Numbered from the stretch's first letter, positions 1-9,760 are shown. The stretch is DNA of 64,000 bases from Halorarius litoreus (GCF_024362405.1 NZ_CP101454.1:1488001-1552000); one strand, 5' to 3'. The notes: generated by a model from the letters alone, not told the origin. Numbers and translations are program-made.

Positions 1-678
1 GGCGTCCGCGCCCATCGCGTTGACGTGGGTGTGCTCGCCGACGGCGTCGGCGGGGACGATGGGCGACTCGACCGGGGTGACGGTCGAGAGGACGTCGCAG
101 GACGCGGCCTCCTCGATGGAGCCCGCGCGAACGTCGAACTCGGCCTCGAAGCGGTCGATGAACTTCGCGACGGCCTCCTCGCGCACGTCCGAGACGACAA
201 CGGTGTCGATGTCACGGACCTCCGAAATCGCTTCGAGTTGGGTGTACGACTGGACGCCCGCGCCGACGATACCCAGCGACGTGGCGTCCGCGACGGCGAG
301 GTGGTCGGTCGCGACGGCCGCCGCCGCACCGGTTCGCTTGCGCGTGAGTGTCGTCCCGTCCATGATCGCCAGGGGAAGCGCGTTCGTCGGGTCCGAGTAG
401 ATCATCGTCCCCAGGACGGTCGGGAGGTCGAACTTCTCGGGGTTGTCCGTGTGGACGTTCACCCACTTGATGCCGGCGGCGTCCCAGTCACCGGCGTCCA
501 TGTAGGCGGGCATCGACCGGAAGTCGCCGTTGTACTTCGGTAAGTCGATGTAGGACTTCGCGGGCATCTGCACGTCGCCGTGTTCGTACGCCGCGAACGC
601 CTCCTCCAGCGCGGCGATGAGTTCCGGCATCCGGGCGTTCTCCGCCACGTCGGCCCGGTTCAACAGGAGTGTCTCCAT
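1..678 (-). CDS. Ornithine cyclodeaminase / alanine dehydrogenase family protein, 3' part cut off by window edge
   Basis: Reads from ATG at 678 leftwards to the window edge in one open frame (226 codons visible). The visible protein starts METLLLNRADV and has the family's Rossmann motif GIVGAGVQSYTQLEA near residue 125, with the preceding conserved segment MDGTTLTRKRTGAAA that carries substrate-contacting Arg and Lys in the ornithine cyclodeaminase/mu-crystallin fold. Family members are NAD(P)-dependent cytosolic enzymes; in haloarchaea many are annotated as alanine dehydrogenase, and the substrate cannot be decided here. The C-terminus lies outside the window. It is divergent from the lipoprotein gene at 766, with 87 bp between the two starts. 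Confidence 0.85.
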   Translation of the reverse strand, partial: METLLLNRADVAENARMPELIAALEEAFAAYEHGDVQMPAKSYIDLPKYNGDFRSMPAYMDAGDWDAAGIKWVNVHTDNPEKFDLPTVLGTMIYSDPTNALPLAIMDGTTLTRKRTGAAAAVATDHLAVADATSLGIVGAGVQSYTQLEAISEVRDIDTVVVSDVREEAVAKFIDRFEAEFDVRAGSIEEAASCDVLSTVTPVESPIVPADAVGEHTHVNAMGADA

Positions 679-736
679 GGCCGGCAATACTTGCTCGCCG
701 ACTTAGTTCCCGCTGGTTCCATGGTCGGGGCCCGCG

Positions 737-742
737 CTTATG
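737..742 (+). promoter_or_regulatory. TATA-like element for lipoprotein gene
   Basis: CTTATG lies 23 nt upstream of the ATG at 766, the usual spacing for a leaderless haloarchaeal transcript. It supports starting the gene at 766 and not at the longer upstream open frame. Confidence 0.45.
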
Positions 743-765
743 CCGCTCGCTCCCGTCACCCGAGT

Positions 766-1584
766 ATGCGCGCCGCGCTCGGGCTGTGCCTCCTGCTCTT
801 ACTCGCGGGGTGTAACGCCACGGCGCCGGAGACGCCGACCCCGGAGACGACGGCCGCGCCGGTGCCCGGCGCCCCGGACGACTACCCGCCGGGCATCGAC
901 GCGAGCGGCGTCGTCGACCCGGTCGCGCTCGCGAACGCGCACGGCGCCGCCACGGGCCGCCGCTACGTCGTCGTCTCGAACTACACCGTCCAGTATCCGA
1001 ACGGAACGCTCCGGTCGTCGGTCAGCCAGCGGTCGCGGGTGACAGCCGTCGAGTGGACCGCGACCGTCTCGGTCGGTGGCCGCCGACCCGGTGTCATCAG
1101 CAACACGCCCGCGACGGCGACGTTCTACTCCGACGGCCGGCTGCTCGTCGAGCGCATCCGCCGCGGGAACGAGACGAAGTATCTCTACATCCCACCACCG
1201 GAGTACAACGGCGGCAACGGCTTCTACAACTCGTTGCGGCGCCCGGTCCCGTACCGCGACCCGTGGGCGCTCACCGCCTCGCTCGACACCCGAACCCTCG
1301 GGGTCGACAACGGCTCTGCGGTCGTCGCCGCCGACGGTATCGCCGACCGGAGCCTGTTCACCGCCGTCGTCGACGTCGGTGACCCCGCGAACGTCTCCTA
1401 CCGGGCGACCGTCGCCTCCACGGGCCTGCTGCGCGACCAGCGGCTCACCTACGAGGGCGAACTGTTCGACGGGCCCGTCCGCGTCACGCGCACCATCAGC
1501 TACCGGCGGCTCGACGGGGGCGTCCAGCGACCGCCGTGGTTCGAGACGGCCAAGGTCCAGTCGGTTCGGAACGGCACGGTGTGA
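766..1584 (+). CDS. Secreted lipoprotein, DUF7537-like
   Basis: A 272-residue protein with a hydrophobic N-terminus ending in a lipobox, LLLAGC, with the acceptor Cys at residue 16. A Thr/Pro/Glu-rich linker follows, then a beta-rich body (VVSNYTVQYPNGT, YLYIPPPEYNGG, RDQRLTYEGEL). This resembles the large haloarchaeal lipoprotein family I associate with DUF7537; the family name is from memory. It should be anchored on the outer face of the membrane by its lipidated Cys. The open frame extends upstream of 766, but the lipobox position and the TATA-like element fix the start. The molecular function is unknown. Confidence 0.75.
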   Translation: MRAALGLCLLLLLAGCNATAPETPTPETTAAPVPGAPDDYPPGIDASGVVDPVALANAHGAATGRRYVVVSNYTVQYPNGTLRSSVSQRSRVTAVEWTATVSVGGRRPGVISNTPATATFYSDGRLLVERIRRGNETKYLYIPPPEYNGGNGFYNSLRRPVPYRDPWALTASLDTRTLGVDNGSAVVAADGIADRSLFTAVVDVGDPANVSYRATVASTGLLRDQRLTYEGELFDGPVRVTRTISYRRLDGGVQRPPWFETAKVQSVRNGTV

Positions 1585-1629
1585 CACACGACAGCGAGAC
1601 TGAAGTACGTGTATCGCCCTCTCTCAGCT

Positions 1630-2154
1630 ATGCCCGGGCCCGTGTTCCTCGCCGGCGAGACGGTCGACCTCCACCCTATCGAGGAAGAGGACCTCCCGTT
1701 CGTCCAGCGGCTCATCAACGACGAGCGGGTCCGCACGACCCTCGCCGCCTACGCCCCGAAGAACCGCCTGCAGGAGCAGGCGTGGCTCGAATCCCACGAC
1801 GACGACAACGTCCGGCTCCTCGTGTGCGTCGACGGCGACCTCGTCGGCACTATCGGCCTCAAACCCCCGAACGAGGTGTGGGGAACCGTCGAGATCGGCT
1901 ACATGATCGACCCCGACCGCTGGGGCAACGGCTACGCGACGGAGGCCGTCCGACTCGCCTGCGGCTACGCGTTCCGCGAGCGCCGCCTGAACAAGGTGTA
2001 CGCGACGGTGTACGCGGTGAACCCTGCCTCGGCGCGCGTCCTCGAGAAGGTCGGCTTCCAGCAGGAAGGCACCCTCCGCCAGCACGCGTTCGTCGACGGC
2101 GAGTACGTCGACATCCACTACTACGGACTGCTCGCCGAGGAGTTCGAGCCGTAG
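1630..2154 (+). CDS. GNAT acetyltransferase, RimJ/RimL type
   Basis: A 174-residue acyl-CoA N-acetyltransferase. The N-terminal GETVDLHPIEEEDLPF is the typical first strand and helix of the RimJ/RimL group. EIGYMIDPDRWGNGYATEA is the motif-A region that binds the CoA pyrophosphate, and NPASARVLEKVGFQQEG is the characteristic C-terminal Asn-x-x-Ser helix. The substrate could be a ribosomal protein N-terminus or a small amine. I start at the ATG at 1630, which begins MPGPVFLAGE; an ATG at 1609 would add seven residues of no recognisable character. It ends one base before the convergent stop of the next gene. Confidence 0.85.
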   Translation: MPGPVFLAGETVDLHPIEEEDLPFVQRLINDERVRTTLAAYAPKNRLQEQAWLESHDDDNVRLLVCVDGDLVGTIGLKPPNEVWGTVEIGYMIDPDRWGNGYATEAVRLACGYAFRERRLNKVYATVYAVNPASARVLEKVGFQQEGTLRQHAFVDGEYVDIHYYGLLAEEFEP

Positions 2155-2155
2155 C

Positions 2156-4300
2156 TCAGAGCTTCTCCGCGTTCAGCGCCTGGTCGGTCCGTGTCCGTGC
2201 CTGCTGCAGCCGTCGGTCCGTGGCGCGAGCGATGGAGTCCGGCAGGTCTGCCTGTGCCTCGGCGAGCCGGCTGCTGACGCGGTCGAGCCGGCTCGACACC
2301 GTCTGGAGGCTCTCGTCGGCGCGACCGCGGTCGCCCACCTCGGCTCGTTCTGCCGCCCGTCTGGCCGCTTCGGCGACCGCCGCGAGCGCGCGTGCCAGCC
2401 CCTCGACGGGGCCTGTCTGGGTGTCGGCGCTTCTGTCCGTCCGGTTCCCATCCTGGCCGGTAGCGTCGGTTCCGTCCGTTCCGCCGGTGTCGTCGGGCGT
2501 GAGCACCGATTCGAGCCCGGCTGCCGTGGTCACGTCGTCGCTGGTCTCCGTCGCGATGTCCGCCAGGAACGTCGCGAGCGAGGCCTTCCCGGTGTTCGGT
2601 TCCGTGATTCGAACGTCCGATGCGTCGGCTGCCGGGTTCACCCGGAACGCGCCGACTTCGCCGTCGCTGTCTCGGACTTCGGTGGTGTACGCCCCGCCAC
2701 GGTGGACGTACACCGCGTCCGGTCCCGACAGGGGGGCGTCGTACAGTCGGCCGCCGAAGTCGTCGTCGATGGCGAGCCGCGTCAACTCGGCGTCCGTCCC
2801 GTCGGCGTCGACCTCGAGCTTCGTGGCGTTCTCGCGAGCCGTGAGGGGAATCTCCCCCTCGACGCCCGCCACGGTCGGTCCCTCACCGCCGACGGAGACG
2901 GGTTCGCTGTGGGGGGCCAGCCCCGCGCCGTTGACCGTCAGCCGGTGGTCGCCCTCGGCTGCATCCGTGACGGCGACGACGCCCCCGAACGTCGGGACGG
3001 CGGTCGGCTCGCTCTCCAGCAGCGCGACCGACTCGACCGTCGGCTCCGTGGTCGTCACGCCGGCCCCGTCCGGGGCGTCGTCGTCGGTGACCGTCTCCGA
3101 GATCCCCGCGAGCACCGCGTTGACGGGGGAGGGCTGGCCGATGGCGTCGTATCGGTCGGCGAGTTCGCTCCGGTGGCGCGGGTCCGTGATGTCGGCCGCC
3201 GGGTTCTCGTACCGGGGCTGCTTCCACGGCGTCCCCGCCGTGGAGATGTGGCTGGCGATGGCGTCCTCGGCGAACTGCGGGACCGCGAACTCGAAACTGA
3301 GCTGTGGCCCGGTGAACGCGGCGATGTCCTCGACCTCGGCCGTCGACACGAGGTCGTACTCGACGTCCGCCGACTCGGCACTGCTCGCGTGGCCGAACGT
3401 CGTCCCGGTCGACCGGGGCGGGAGGTCCTCGGGTGGCGAGGTGAGCGCGTCCAGCGACCGTATCGTCAGCGTGTCGGGCAGAAGGTCCGCCCGCGACACC
3501 GACGGCAGCCGGTCGTCCTCGTAGACGGGCTTCCCGTCGAGTTCGGGGACGAGGAACGGAAGCAGGCCCCCTTCGTCCCGGGGGAGGCCGTAGGCGATGG
3601 GCGTGTCGGCGAGCGACTCGAGTCCCTCCAGCGTGCCGTTGGTGATGTCCGCGACGCTGTTTTCGACGGGGAGGCGCTGGAACCGGTCGGCCACGTCGTT
3701 GAGCGACAGCGCACTCGAGTGCGAGCCGAGCTCCGAGAGGATTCGGGGCGTCGTCTCGGGGTCTGGGTCGAGGAACTCGTTGTTCGGCACGCGCGTCGAG
3801 TGCGAGCTCGCGACGTACAGCTGGGGGTCGCCGCTGTCGGTGTCGACGAACACGTGGAGCACCTCCCAGTCGTGCCAGTGGAAGTTCGTCGTGAACTGGT
3901 CGAACACCGAGTAGAACCAGTACTGGACGACCGAGAGCGGCGAGTCCTGGTACGAGACCACGTTGTAGAACACGCGGGGGTCCGGTGGCCCGTCACCCGC
4001 CGTCGTGCGCTCGGTGTAGCCGTTCAGCGCGTCGAAGCCGTCGACGACCCGCTCGCCGTCGCGGTCGCTCGCGTACGGGCGCGGGTCCGTCGGGAACCAC
4101 CGTTCGTCCGTATCGAAGTACAGCGTCGGGGCGAACTGCACTGCCAGCTCTCTCGCCTCGTCGTCGTCCACCTCGGTCGTCTCCGCGTCGTCGCCCCGCT
4201 GGAGGGCCTCACACCCGGATAGGGAGGCGGCGACCGCCAGTGCGCCCAGCACCGACCGGCGGCTGACGCTGCGACCTGACTCATCCGCCACGGCCGTCAC
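2156..4300 (-). CDS. Large Tat-exported lipoprotein with Vps62-like domain
   Basis: 714 residues. The N-terminus has a twin-arginine signal (SRRSVLGALAVAASLSGC) with the lipobox Cys near residue 30, so it should be folded before export and lipid-anchored outside. Residues about 50-170 (FAPTLYFDTDERWFPTDP, QYWFYSVFDQF, WHDWEVLHVFVD) resemble the Vps62 domain of fungal and plant proteins, whose role is poorly defined. A beta-rich middle follows, then a Thr/Asp/Gly linker, and the last 60 residues are heptad-like (VSSRLDRVSSRLAEAQ), probably a coiled coil. The domain assignment rests on motif resemblance only. It is convergent with the acetyltransferase gene. Confidence 0.65.
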   Translation of the reverse strand: MTAVADESGRSVSRRSVLGALAVAASLSGCEALQRGDDAETTEVDDDEARELAVQFAPTLYFDTDERWFPTDPRPYASDRDGERVVDGFDALNGYTERTTAGDGPPDPRVFYNVVSYQDSPLSVVQYWFYSVFDQFTTNFHWHDWEVLHVFVDTDSGDPQLYVASSHSTRVPNNEFLDPDPETTPRILSELGSHSSALSLNDVADRFQRLPVENSVADITNGTLEGLESLADTPIAYGLPRDEGGLLPFLVPELDGKPVYEDDRLPSVSRADLLPDTLTIRSLDALTSPPEDLPPRSTGTTFGHASSAESADVEYDLVSTAEVEDIAAFTGPQLSFEFAVPQFAEDAIASHISTAGTPWKQPRYENPAADITDPRHRSELADRYDAIGQPSPVNAVLAGISETVTDDDAPDGAGVTTTEPTVESVALLESEPTAVPTFGGVVAVTDAAEGDHRLTVNGAGLAPHSEPVSVGGEGPTVAGVEGEIPLTARENATKLEVDADGTDAELTRLAIDDDFGGRLYDAPLSGPDAVYVHRGGAYTTEVRDSDGEVGAFRVNPAADASDVRITEPNTGKASLATFLADIATETSDDVTTAAGLESVLTPDDTGGTDGTDATGQDGNRTDRSADTQTGPVEGLARALAAVAEAARRAAERAEVGDRGRADESLQTVSSRLDRVSSRLAEAQADLPDSIARATDRRLQQARTRTDQALNAEKL

Positions 4301-4442
4301 CTCTTCGGAAGGCTGCGCGCGGGAACCTGCACATACCCGGAGTTGCGCTTCGCGGTCGAAATGTCTTCGGGCCAGCGAGGGGGCCAGCCGACAGACGCAC
4401 CGGGCGGTCGACGAAGCGGTCGCTCTCGGAGATCGCGTGCCG

Positions 4443-4447
4443 AAAAA
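4443..4447 (-). terminator. Oligo-T terminator after thermosome gene
   Basis: On the minus strand the thermosome stop is followed about 36 nt later by T5 inside CCGATTTTTCGG, a short inverted repeat around the T-run. Oligo-T runs are the known archaeal termination signal. Confidence 0.4.
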
Positions 4448-4482
4448 TCGGTGTCGTGAGGTGGTGGTTGCCTACCGGGCGT

Positions 4483-6159
<1,677 letters not shown>

Positions 6160-6186
6160 AGTCAGCCGAATCTTTGCTTACGGTTC

Positions 6187-6194
6187 TATATAAA
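6187..6194 (-). promoter_or_regulatory. TATA box of thermosome gene
   Basis: TTTATATA on the minus strand, 27 nt upstream of the ATG at 6159. This is a near-consensus haloarchaeal TATA box and implies a very short leader. The purine-poor stretch just upstream (TTTCGTCGCG) is where the BRE and any heat-shock element would sit. Confidence 0.75.
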
Positions 6195-6357
6195 CGCGAC
6201 GAAACTGCGTCGAATCGCCGCGCGTCGACGACGCGCTTCGACCGGCGAGAAACGGGTGAGGGGAGTGGGAAGGCGTGAGAAATCTGCGACTGGTGTGGTA
6301 CTAAGTGTCGCACAAAATCGTCGGTTCGAACGAGGGTTTATATGTCGAACGTGTCGT

Positions 6358-6864
6358 TCAGAACTCGTCCGCCGCCGCGTAGAGGAACGCCCCGAGTGCG
6401 AGGTGCTGCTGTGCGGCTGCGACCGTCATCGACGCCGCGCGTTCGGGGTCCTCGATTCGGTACTCTTTCGACCGGACGAGTTCGAACATCTCCAGCATGC
6501 CCTCGGCGTTCATCTCGTGGAGTTTGGGGTAGACCGACCCCGGACTCAGCTCGCTGTCGAACTGGTCCGCGAGGTCGGCCATCAGCGTCTTCCCGTTCGC
6601 GTTGTGCGACCGCATCGCGATGAGGGCGACGAGGAACTCGTCGAGGTTCGCCTTCACGAGCGTCTCGTCGAACTCGAACTCGGAATCCAGAGACAGCGCC
6701 TCGAACACCGCGTCCAGCAGCACCTCGGCGCTCTGTTCTGCCGGCTCGTCGTCGTGGGTGCGTCCCCGCCCTGTCTCGAGTTCACCGAACAGCCGAGTGA
6801 GCCGCTCGTCCATCTCCGGACGAGTCGGTGTGCTGCTCAGTGAGATTGAACTGCCTTCGGTCAT
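6358..6864 (-). CDS. PadR-like winged-helix transcriptional regulator
   Basis: 168 residues. The C-terminal half carries a PadR-type winged helix: FLVALIAMRSHNANGKTLMADLADQF, then the recognition-helix region ELSPGSVYPKLHEMNAEGMLEM, then YRIEDPE as the wing. The first 60 residues are acidic and unlike PadR. PadR proteins are DNA-binding repressors, often responding to small molecules or stress. The ATG at 6864 is chosen because a TATA box sits 24 nt upstream; the frame stays open seven codons further. It lies upstream of the thermosome gene on the same strand, but that gene has its own promoter, so co-transcription is not implied. Confidence 0.75.
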   Translation of the reverse strand: MTEGSSISLSSTPTRPEMDERLTRLFGELETGRGRTHDDEPAEQSAEVLLDAVFEALSLDSEFEFDETLVKANLDEFLVALIAMRSHNANGKTLMADLADQFDSELSPGSVYPKLHEMNAEGMLEMFELVRSKEYRIEDPERAASMTVAAAQQHLALGAFLYAAADEF

Positions 6865-6887
6865 GTTTCGGCATTGTCGAGGCACGT

Positions 6888-6893
6888 CATAAA
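6888..6893 (-). promoter_or_regulatory. TATA box of PadR-like gene
   Basis: TTTATG on the minus strand, 24 nt upstream of the ATG at 6864, consistent with leaderless transcription. Confidence 0.6.
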
Positions 6894-6958
6894 CCCGAAT
6901 CAGCGTGTTCGATTCGTGAGAACGGTCCCGTCGTTCTCCTGTCGAGCCGTCGACTGGC

Positions 6959-7043
6959 TCGACGCTCGCGTTGTGGCGAGCACACGCTCCGCGGTGCTCG
7001 CTGTGTTGCTCGCGTTAGAAGCGCCGGGACAGGGATTTGAACC
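6959..7043. repeat. Direct repeat copy 1: decayed copy of tRNA-Ser 3' end and flank
   Basis: An 85-bp segment matching 7123-7207 at all but about two positions, offset 164 bp. Its right end reproduces the last 22 bases of tRNA-Ser (acceptor 3' side and T-loop, cgccgggacagggatttga in plus notation) without the rest of the tRNA. This is the arrangement left when an integrative element inserts at a tRNA 3' end. Between the copies, 7088-7102 holds a second T-arm-like string (agggttcaaatcctg) in the opposite orientation. Confidence 0.8.
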
Positions 7044-7122
7044 GGACTCAGACGTTCCTGCTCGCTCGCGCTGCTCGCTGCGCGGGCTGCGACTGATAGG
7101 GTTCAAATCCTGACTGTACGCT

Positions 7123-7207
7123 TCGACGCTCGCGTTGTTGCGAGCACACGCTTCGCGGTGCTCGCTGTGTTGCTCGCGTTAGAAGCGCCGGGACAGGGAT
7201 TTGAACC
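7123..7207. repeat. Direct repeat copy 2, overlapping tRNA-Ser 3' end
   Basis: Partner of the 6959-7043 repeat. It runs 63 bp beyond the tRNA 3' terminus and 22 bp into it, up to the T-loop. No integrase gene lies between or beside the copies, so if these are attachment sites the element has been lost. Confidence 0.8.
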
Positions 7208-7266
7208 CTGGATCCCTGAGGGAACACGCTTTCCAGGCGTGCGCCTTACCACTCGGCCATCCCGGC
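7186..7266 (-). tRNA. tRNA-Ser (anticodon GGA)
   Basis: Reading the minus strand: acceptor GCCGGGA pairs with UCCCGGC with discriminator G, the D-arm is GCCGAGUGGUAAGGC, the anticodon stem ACGC/GCGU encloses loop CUGGAAA (anticodon GGA), and a long variable arm precedes the T-arm CAGGGUUCAAAUCCCUG. The extended variable arm is the class II serine signature. About 81 nt; CCA is not encoded. A TATA-like TTTAAC lies 27 nt upstream. Confidence 0.95.
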
Positions 7267-7292
7267 TACACGCCTACCTATCCCAGTCGGCC

Positions 7293-7298
7293 GTTAAA
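7293..7298 (-). promoter_or_regulatory. TATA-like element of tRNA-Ser
   Basis: TTTAAC on the minus strand, within GCTTTAACGG, 27 nt before the tRNA 5' end. Confidence 0.5.
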
Positions 7299-7349
7299 GC
7301 GTTTCGAGACGCGCTGGCTCCGAGCCGGGCGTCGACGGCGTCCGACTAC

Positions 7350-7538
7350 CTACGGCAGATAGGCGTCGACAGCGTACGACAGCCCGGTCGTGACCACACC
7401 GACGCCGACCATCACCAGCAGCGTGGCGAGGAAGCCGATGCCGCCGCCCGTAAACAGTTGATACGCCTGTGCCATGGCGCCGAACAGCAGCGCTCCGATG
7501 ATGCCCCAGAGCAGACTCGCTCTGACGGCCGGCTCCAT
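7350..7538 (-). CDS. Small two-helix membrane protein
   Basis: 62 residues starting MEPAVRASLLW. Two predicted membrane helices: LLWGIIGALLFGAMAQAYQLF and IGFLATLLVMVGVGVVTTGLSY. No catalytic motif. The ATG shares one base with the TGA stop of the upstream RidA gene, so the two are translationally coupled in one operon; a GTG one codon earlier is the alternative. Conserved small membrane proteins of this kind are common beside haloarchaeal housekeeping genes. Function unknown. Confidence 0.65.
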   Translation of the reverse strand: MEPAVRASLLWGIIGALLFGAMAQAYQLFTGGGIGFLATLLVMVGVGVVTTGLSYAVDAYLP

Positions 7539-7918
7539 CACTCGACGCTGGCGATGGCTTCGATCTCGACGCCGACGCCCTTCGGGAGCGCGCCGGCCTG
7601 CACCGCCGACCGCGCCGGCGGCTCCTCGTCGAAGTACGTCGCGTACGTCTCGTTCATCTCGTCGAAGTCGTCGATGTCCCGGAGGAACACCGTCACCTTC
7701 AGCACGTCACTCATCTCGGCCCCCGCCTCCGCGAGCACGGCCTGCAGGTTCGAGAGCGCGAGCTCCGTCTGCTCCGCGATGGGGGCGTCGGCTTTCAGTT
7801 CGCCGTCGGGGGTGAGCGGAATCTGCCCGGCCGTGAACACGACAGAGCCGTTCGTCGTCGCCTGACTGTACGCGCCGACCGCCGCGGGCGCGTCGTCGGT
7901 ACTGATGATTTCCTTCAT
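7538..7918 (-). CDS. ridA: RidA family enamine/imine deaminase
   Basis: 126 residues, the normal RidA (YjgF/YER057c/UK114) length. RidA hydrolyses reactive 2-aminoacrylate-type enamines made by PLP enzymes, protecting PLP enzymes such as those of branched-chain amino-acid synthesis. Visible hallmarks: GAYSQATTNGSVVFTAGQIPL near the N-terminus, LQAVLAEAGAEMSDVLKVTVFL, and the C-terminal RSAVQAGALPKGVGVEIEAIA containing the active-site Arg. The ATG at 7918 gives the standard MKEIIST start; the upstream frame is unlike the family. It overlaps the small membrane gene by one base. Confidence 0.95.
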   Translation of the reverse strand: MKEIISTDDAPAAVGAYSQATTNGSVVFTAGQIPLTPDGELKADAPIAEQTELALSNLQAVLAEAGAEMSDVLKVTVFLRDIDDFDEMNETYATYFDEEPPARSAVQAGALPKGVGVEIEAIASVE

Positions 7919-8017
7919 GCTCTGCTCTCTGACCGGGGGGCACAAAACTTCCCGGGGCGTGTCACCGTCGCGCCGCACCCCAGCGGACTCTTGGTGGGGG
8001 CGGCTGTCTCCCCTAGT

Positions 8018-8993
8018 ATGACGCGTCACGTCGCCGTCGCCTGTCAGGGTGGGGGAGCCACACCGCGTTCACCGCGGGCGTGCTCGCCGAGGTCGTCCCC
8101 GCGGTCGCGCTCCCCGCGGTCGCGCGCGCGACCCCGACAGCCGCCTCGTCGGCCTCTCCGGCACCTCCGGGGGCGCGATGTCCGCGGTGACCGCGTGGTA
8201 CGCGCTCCTCGACGGAGGCCCCGACGCGGTCTCCGGGGCACTCGACTCGCTGTGGGCCGACCTCGCCGCCAGGGAGCCGCTCGACCGGCTCGGCAACGAC
8301 TGGCTCGTCGGGGCGGTCCGTCTCGCCAACACCGGCTTCCCGACGCCGGACGTGAGTCCGTATCTCTCGCCGTCGGCCCGCTACGGCCAGCAACAGCTCC
8401 GCGAGACGCTGGAGCGACACGTCGACTTCAGCCGTGTCCCAGGGCTGTTCGACCGCGACTGCCCCGACCTCATCGTCGGGACCGTCGACGTCGAGGGCGG
8501 CGTCTTCGAGTCGTTCCGGAACGAGGCCATCACTTGTGACGTGCTGCTCGCCTCCGCGGCTGTTCCCGAGCTGTTTCCCGCGGTGCGGATGAACGGCCAC
8601 GCCCACTGGGACGGACTGTTCTCGCAGAACCCACCCATCCACGAACTGTTCGCCGACGACCCCAAACCCGACGAGCTGTGGGTCGTCCAGATCAACCCGC
8701 AGACCATCGACGCGGAGCCGAAATCGCTGACGGAGATCGCCGACCGCCGGAACGAGCTCGCGGGAAACATCTCGCTGAACCAGGAGCTCCGGTTCGTCGA
8801 GACCGTCAACGACTGGATCGACGCGGGGCATCTTCCTACCGACGAGTACAGTCACACCGAGATTCGGCGGGTTCAGCTTCGCCGTCGGTTCAGCGCCGCC
8901 TCGAAGCTCGACCGCCGCCCGGCGTTCGTCGAGGAACTGCTGGCGGGCGGCCACGAGCGCGGTCGCGACCTCCTCGACGATGCGTGGCTGTGA
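8018..8993 (+). pseudogene. Patatin-like phospholipase with two apparent frameshifts
   Basis: A patatin-like lipid acyl hydrolase in three reading frames. Frame A from ATG at 8018 gives MTRHVAVACQGGG, frame B from about 8056 gives SHTAFTAGVLAEVV, and frame C from about 8120 onward gives DPDSRLVGLSGTSGGAMSAV and the rest to the stop at 8993. Joined, these form the expected patatin start: the oxyanion-hole glycines, the nucleophile motif GTSGG and the later Asp-Gly dyad HWDGLFSQNPP. The first shift sits at a G-run near 8051, the second within a 15-bp tandem repeat at 8098-8127. Either a real pseudogene or two one-base sequencing deletions; downstream residues look under normal constraint. A GTG at 8049 could start a truncated product without the glycine-rich N-terminus. 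Confidence 0.75.
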
Positions 8994-9056
8994 CGTCGCC
9001 GCCAGCCGTCTGTCGCGGTCGCAGGCTACAAGCCCCGCCTGACCCTACACCAGGGC

Positions 9057-9686
9057 ATGACTCCCGAGGAGTTCCTCGACGCCGTCCGCACCGAGAACAA
9101 GACCGCCCTCTCGCGGCTCGGCTCGTCGAAGTCGCTGTACGCCGACACGCAGGGCGAGATGGAGGCCGACGCCGTCCTCACCGCCGCGGCCGACGCCGAG
9201 TACGCCGCCTACGAGACGTTCGACGCGTGGGCCGACGACACCGACGACGCCGAGGCGGCCGAGGTGTTCGCCGCGACCGCCGCCGAGGAGCAGGACCACT
9301 ACGAGCGGGTCGCGAGCAAGCTCGACGCCCACGAGCCGAGCGACGAGGTGCCGGCCATTCAGCGGCGGCTCCGCGAGTTCGACACCACGCTCGAACGTCT
9401 CGGTGGGCTCGTCGGTCGGACCGTCGCCGCCGGGAAGTCGAAAGACCAGCTGACGGGGTTCTTCGTCGGGCAGGCCGACCCGAAGACCGCCCAGCTGTTC
9501 CGCGAGGTCGGTGGCGACCTCGACGGCCAGCTCGACCGCGCGACCGAGGCGCTCGCGGCCCACTGCGAGGACGAGACCGACTGGCAGACGGCGCTCGACG
9601 CCGCGACGGCGGCGATTCAGGCCGCCTACGAGGAGTACACCGAGCGGCTGGAGTCGATGGGCGTCAACCCGAAACCGGTCTGCTAA
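9057..9686 (+). CDS. Ferritin-like / rubrerythrin family protein
   Basis: 209 residues, mostly alpha-helical and acidic. The helix AAEVFAATAAEEQDHYERVAS holds the Glu-Glu-x-x-His pattern of a carboxylate-bridged di-iron site, and the earlier helix AAADAEYAAYETFDAWA would supply another ligand. Related haloarchaeal proteins are annotated as rubrerythrin family, but there is no rubredoxin-like Cys4 domain here. A role in oxidative-stress or iron handling is inferred from the fold only. It starts after a short promoter region with the ATG at 9057. T5 follows the stop by six bases. Confidence 0.75.
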   Translation: MTPEEFLDAVRTENKTALSRLGSSKSLYADTQGEMEADAVLTAAADAEYAAYETFDAWADDTDDAEAAEVFAATAAEEQDHYERVASKLDAHEPSDEVPAIQRRLREFDTTLERLGGLVGRTVAAGKSKDQLTGFFVGQADPKTAQLFREVGGDLDGQLDRATEALAAHCEDETDWQTALDAATAAIQAAYEEYTERLESMGVNPKPVC

Positions 9687-9691
9687 CGCAC

Positions 9692-9696
9692 TTTTT
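9692..9696 (+). terminator. Oligo-T terminator after ferritin-like gene
   Basis: T5 six bases after the TAA stop at 9684-9686, in the archaeal oligo-T style. Confidence 0.45.
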
Positions 9697-9760
9697 GCAC
9701 TTCACTCGGCTCGCCTCAGGCTGAGTCGCTTCGCTCCCCCAGTCCTGGCCCGAGCGTGGC

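Noticed and set aside
7088-7102. Second T-arm-like string between the tRNA-Ser repeats
   Set aside because: No complete cloverleaf can be drawn on the plus strand; treated as part of the duplication scar.
8049-8993. GTG start at 8049 as a full patatin gene
   Set aside because: Its first 25 residues are Arg/Gly-rich and unlike the family, while the expected glycine-rich start is found in other frames upstream; a frameshifted gene explains the data better.
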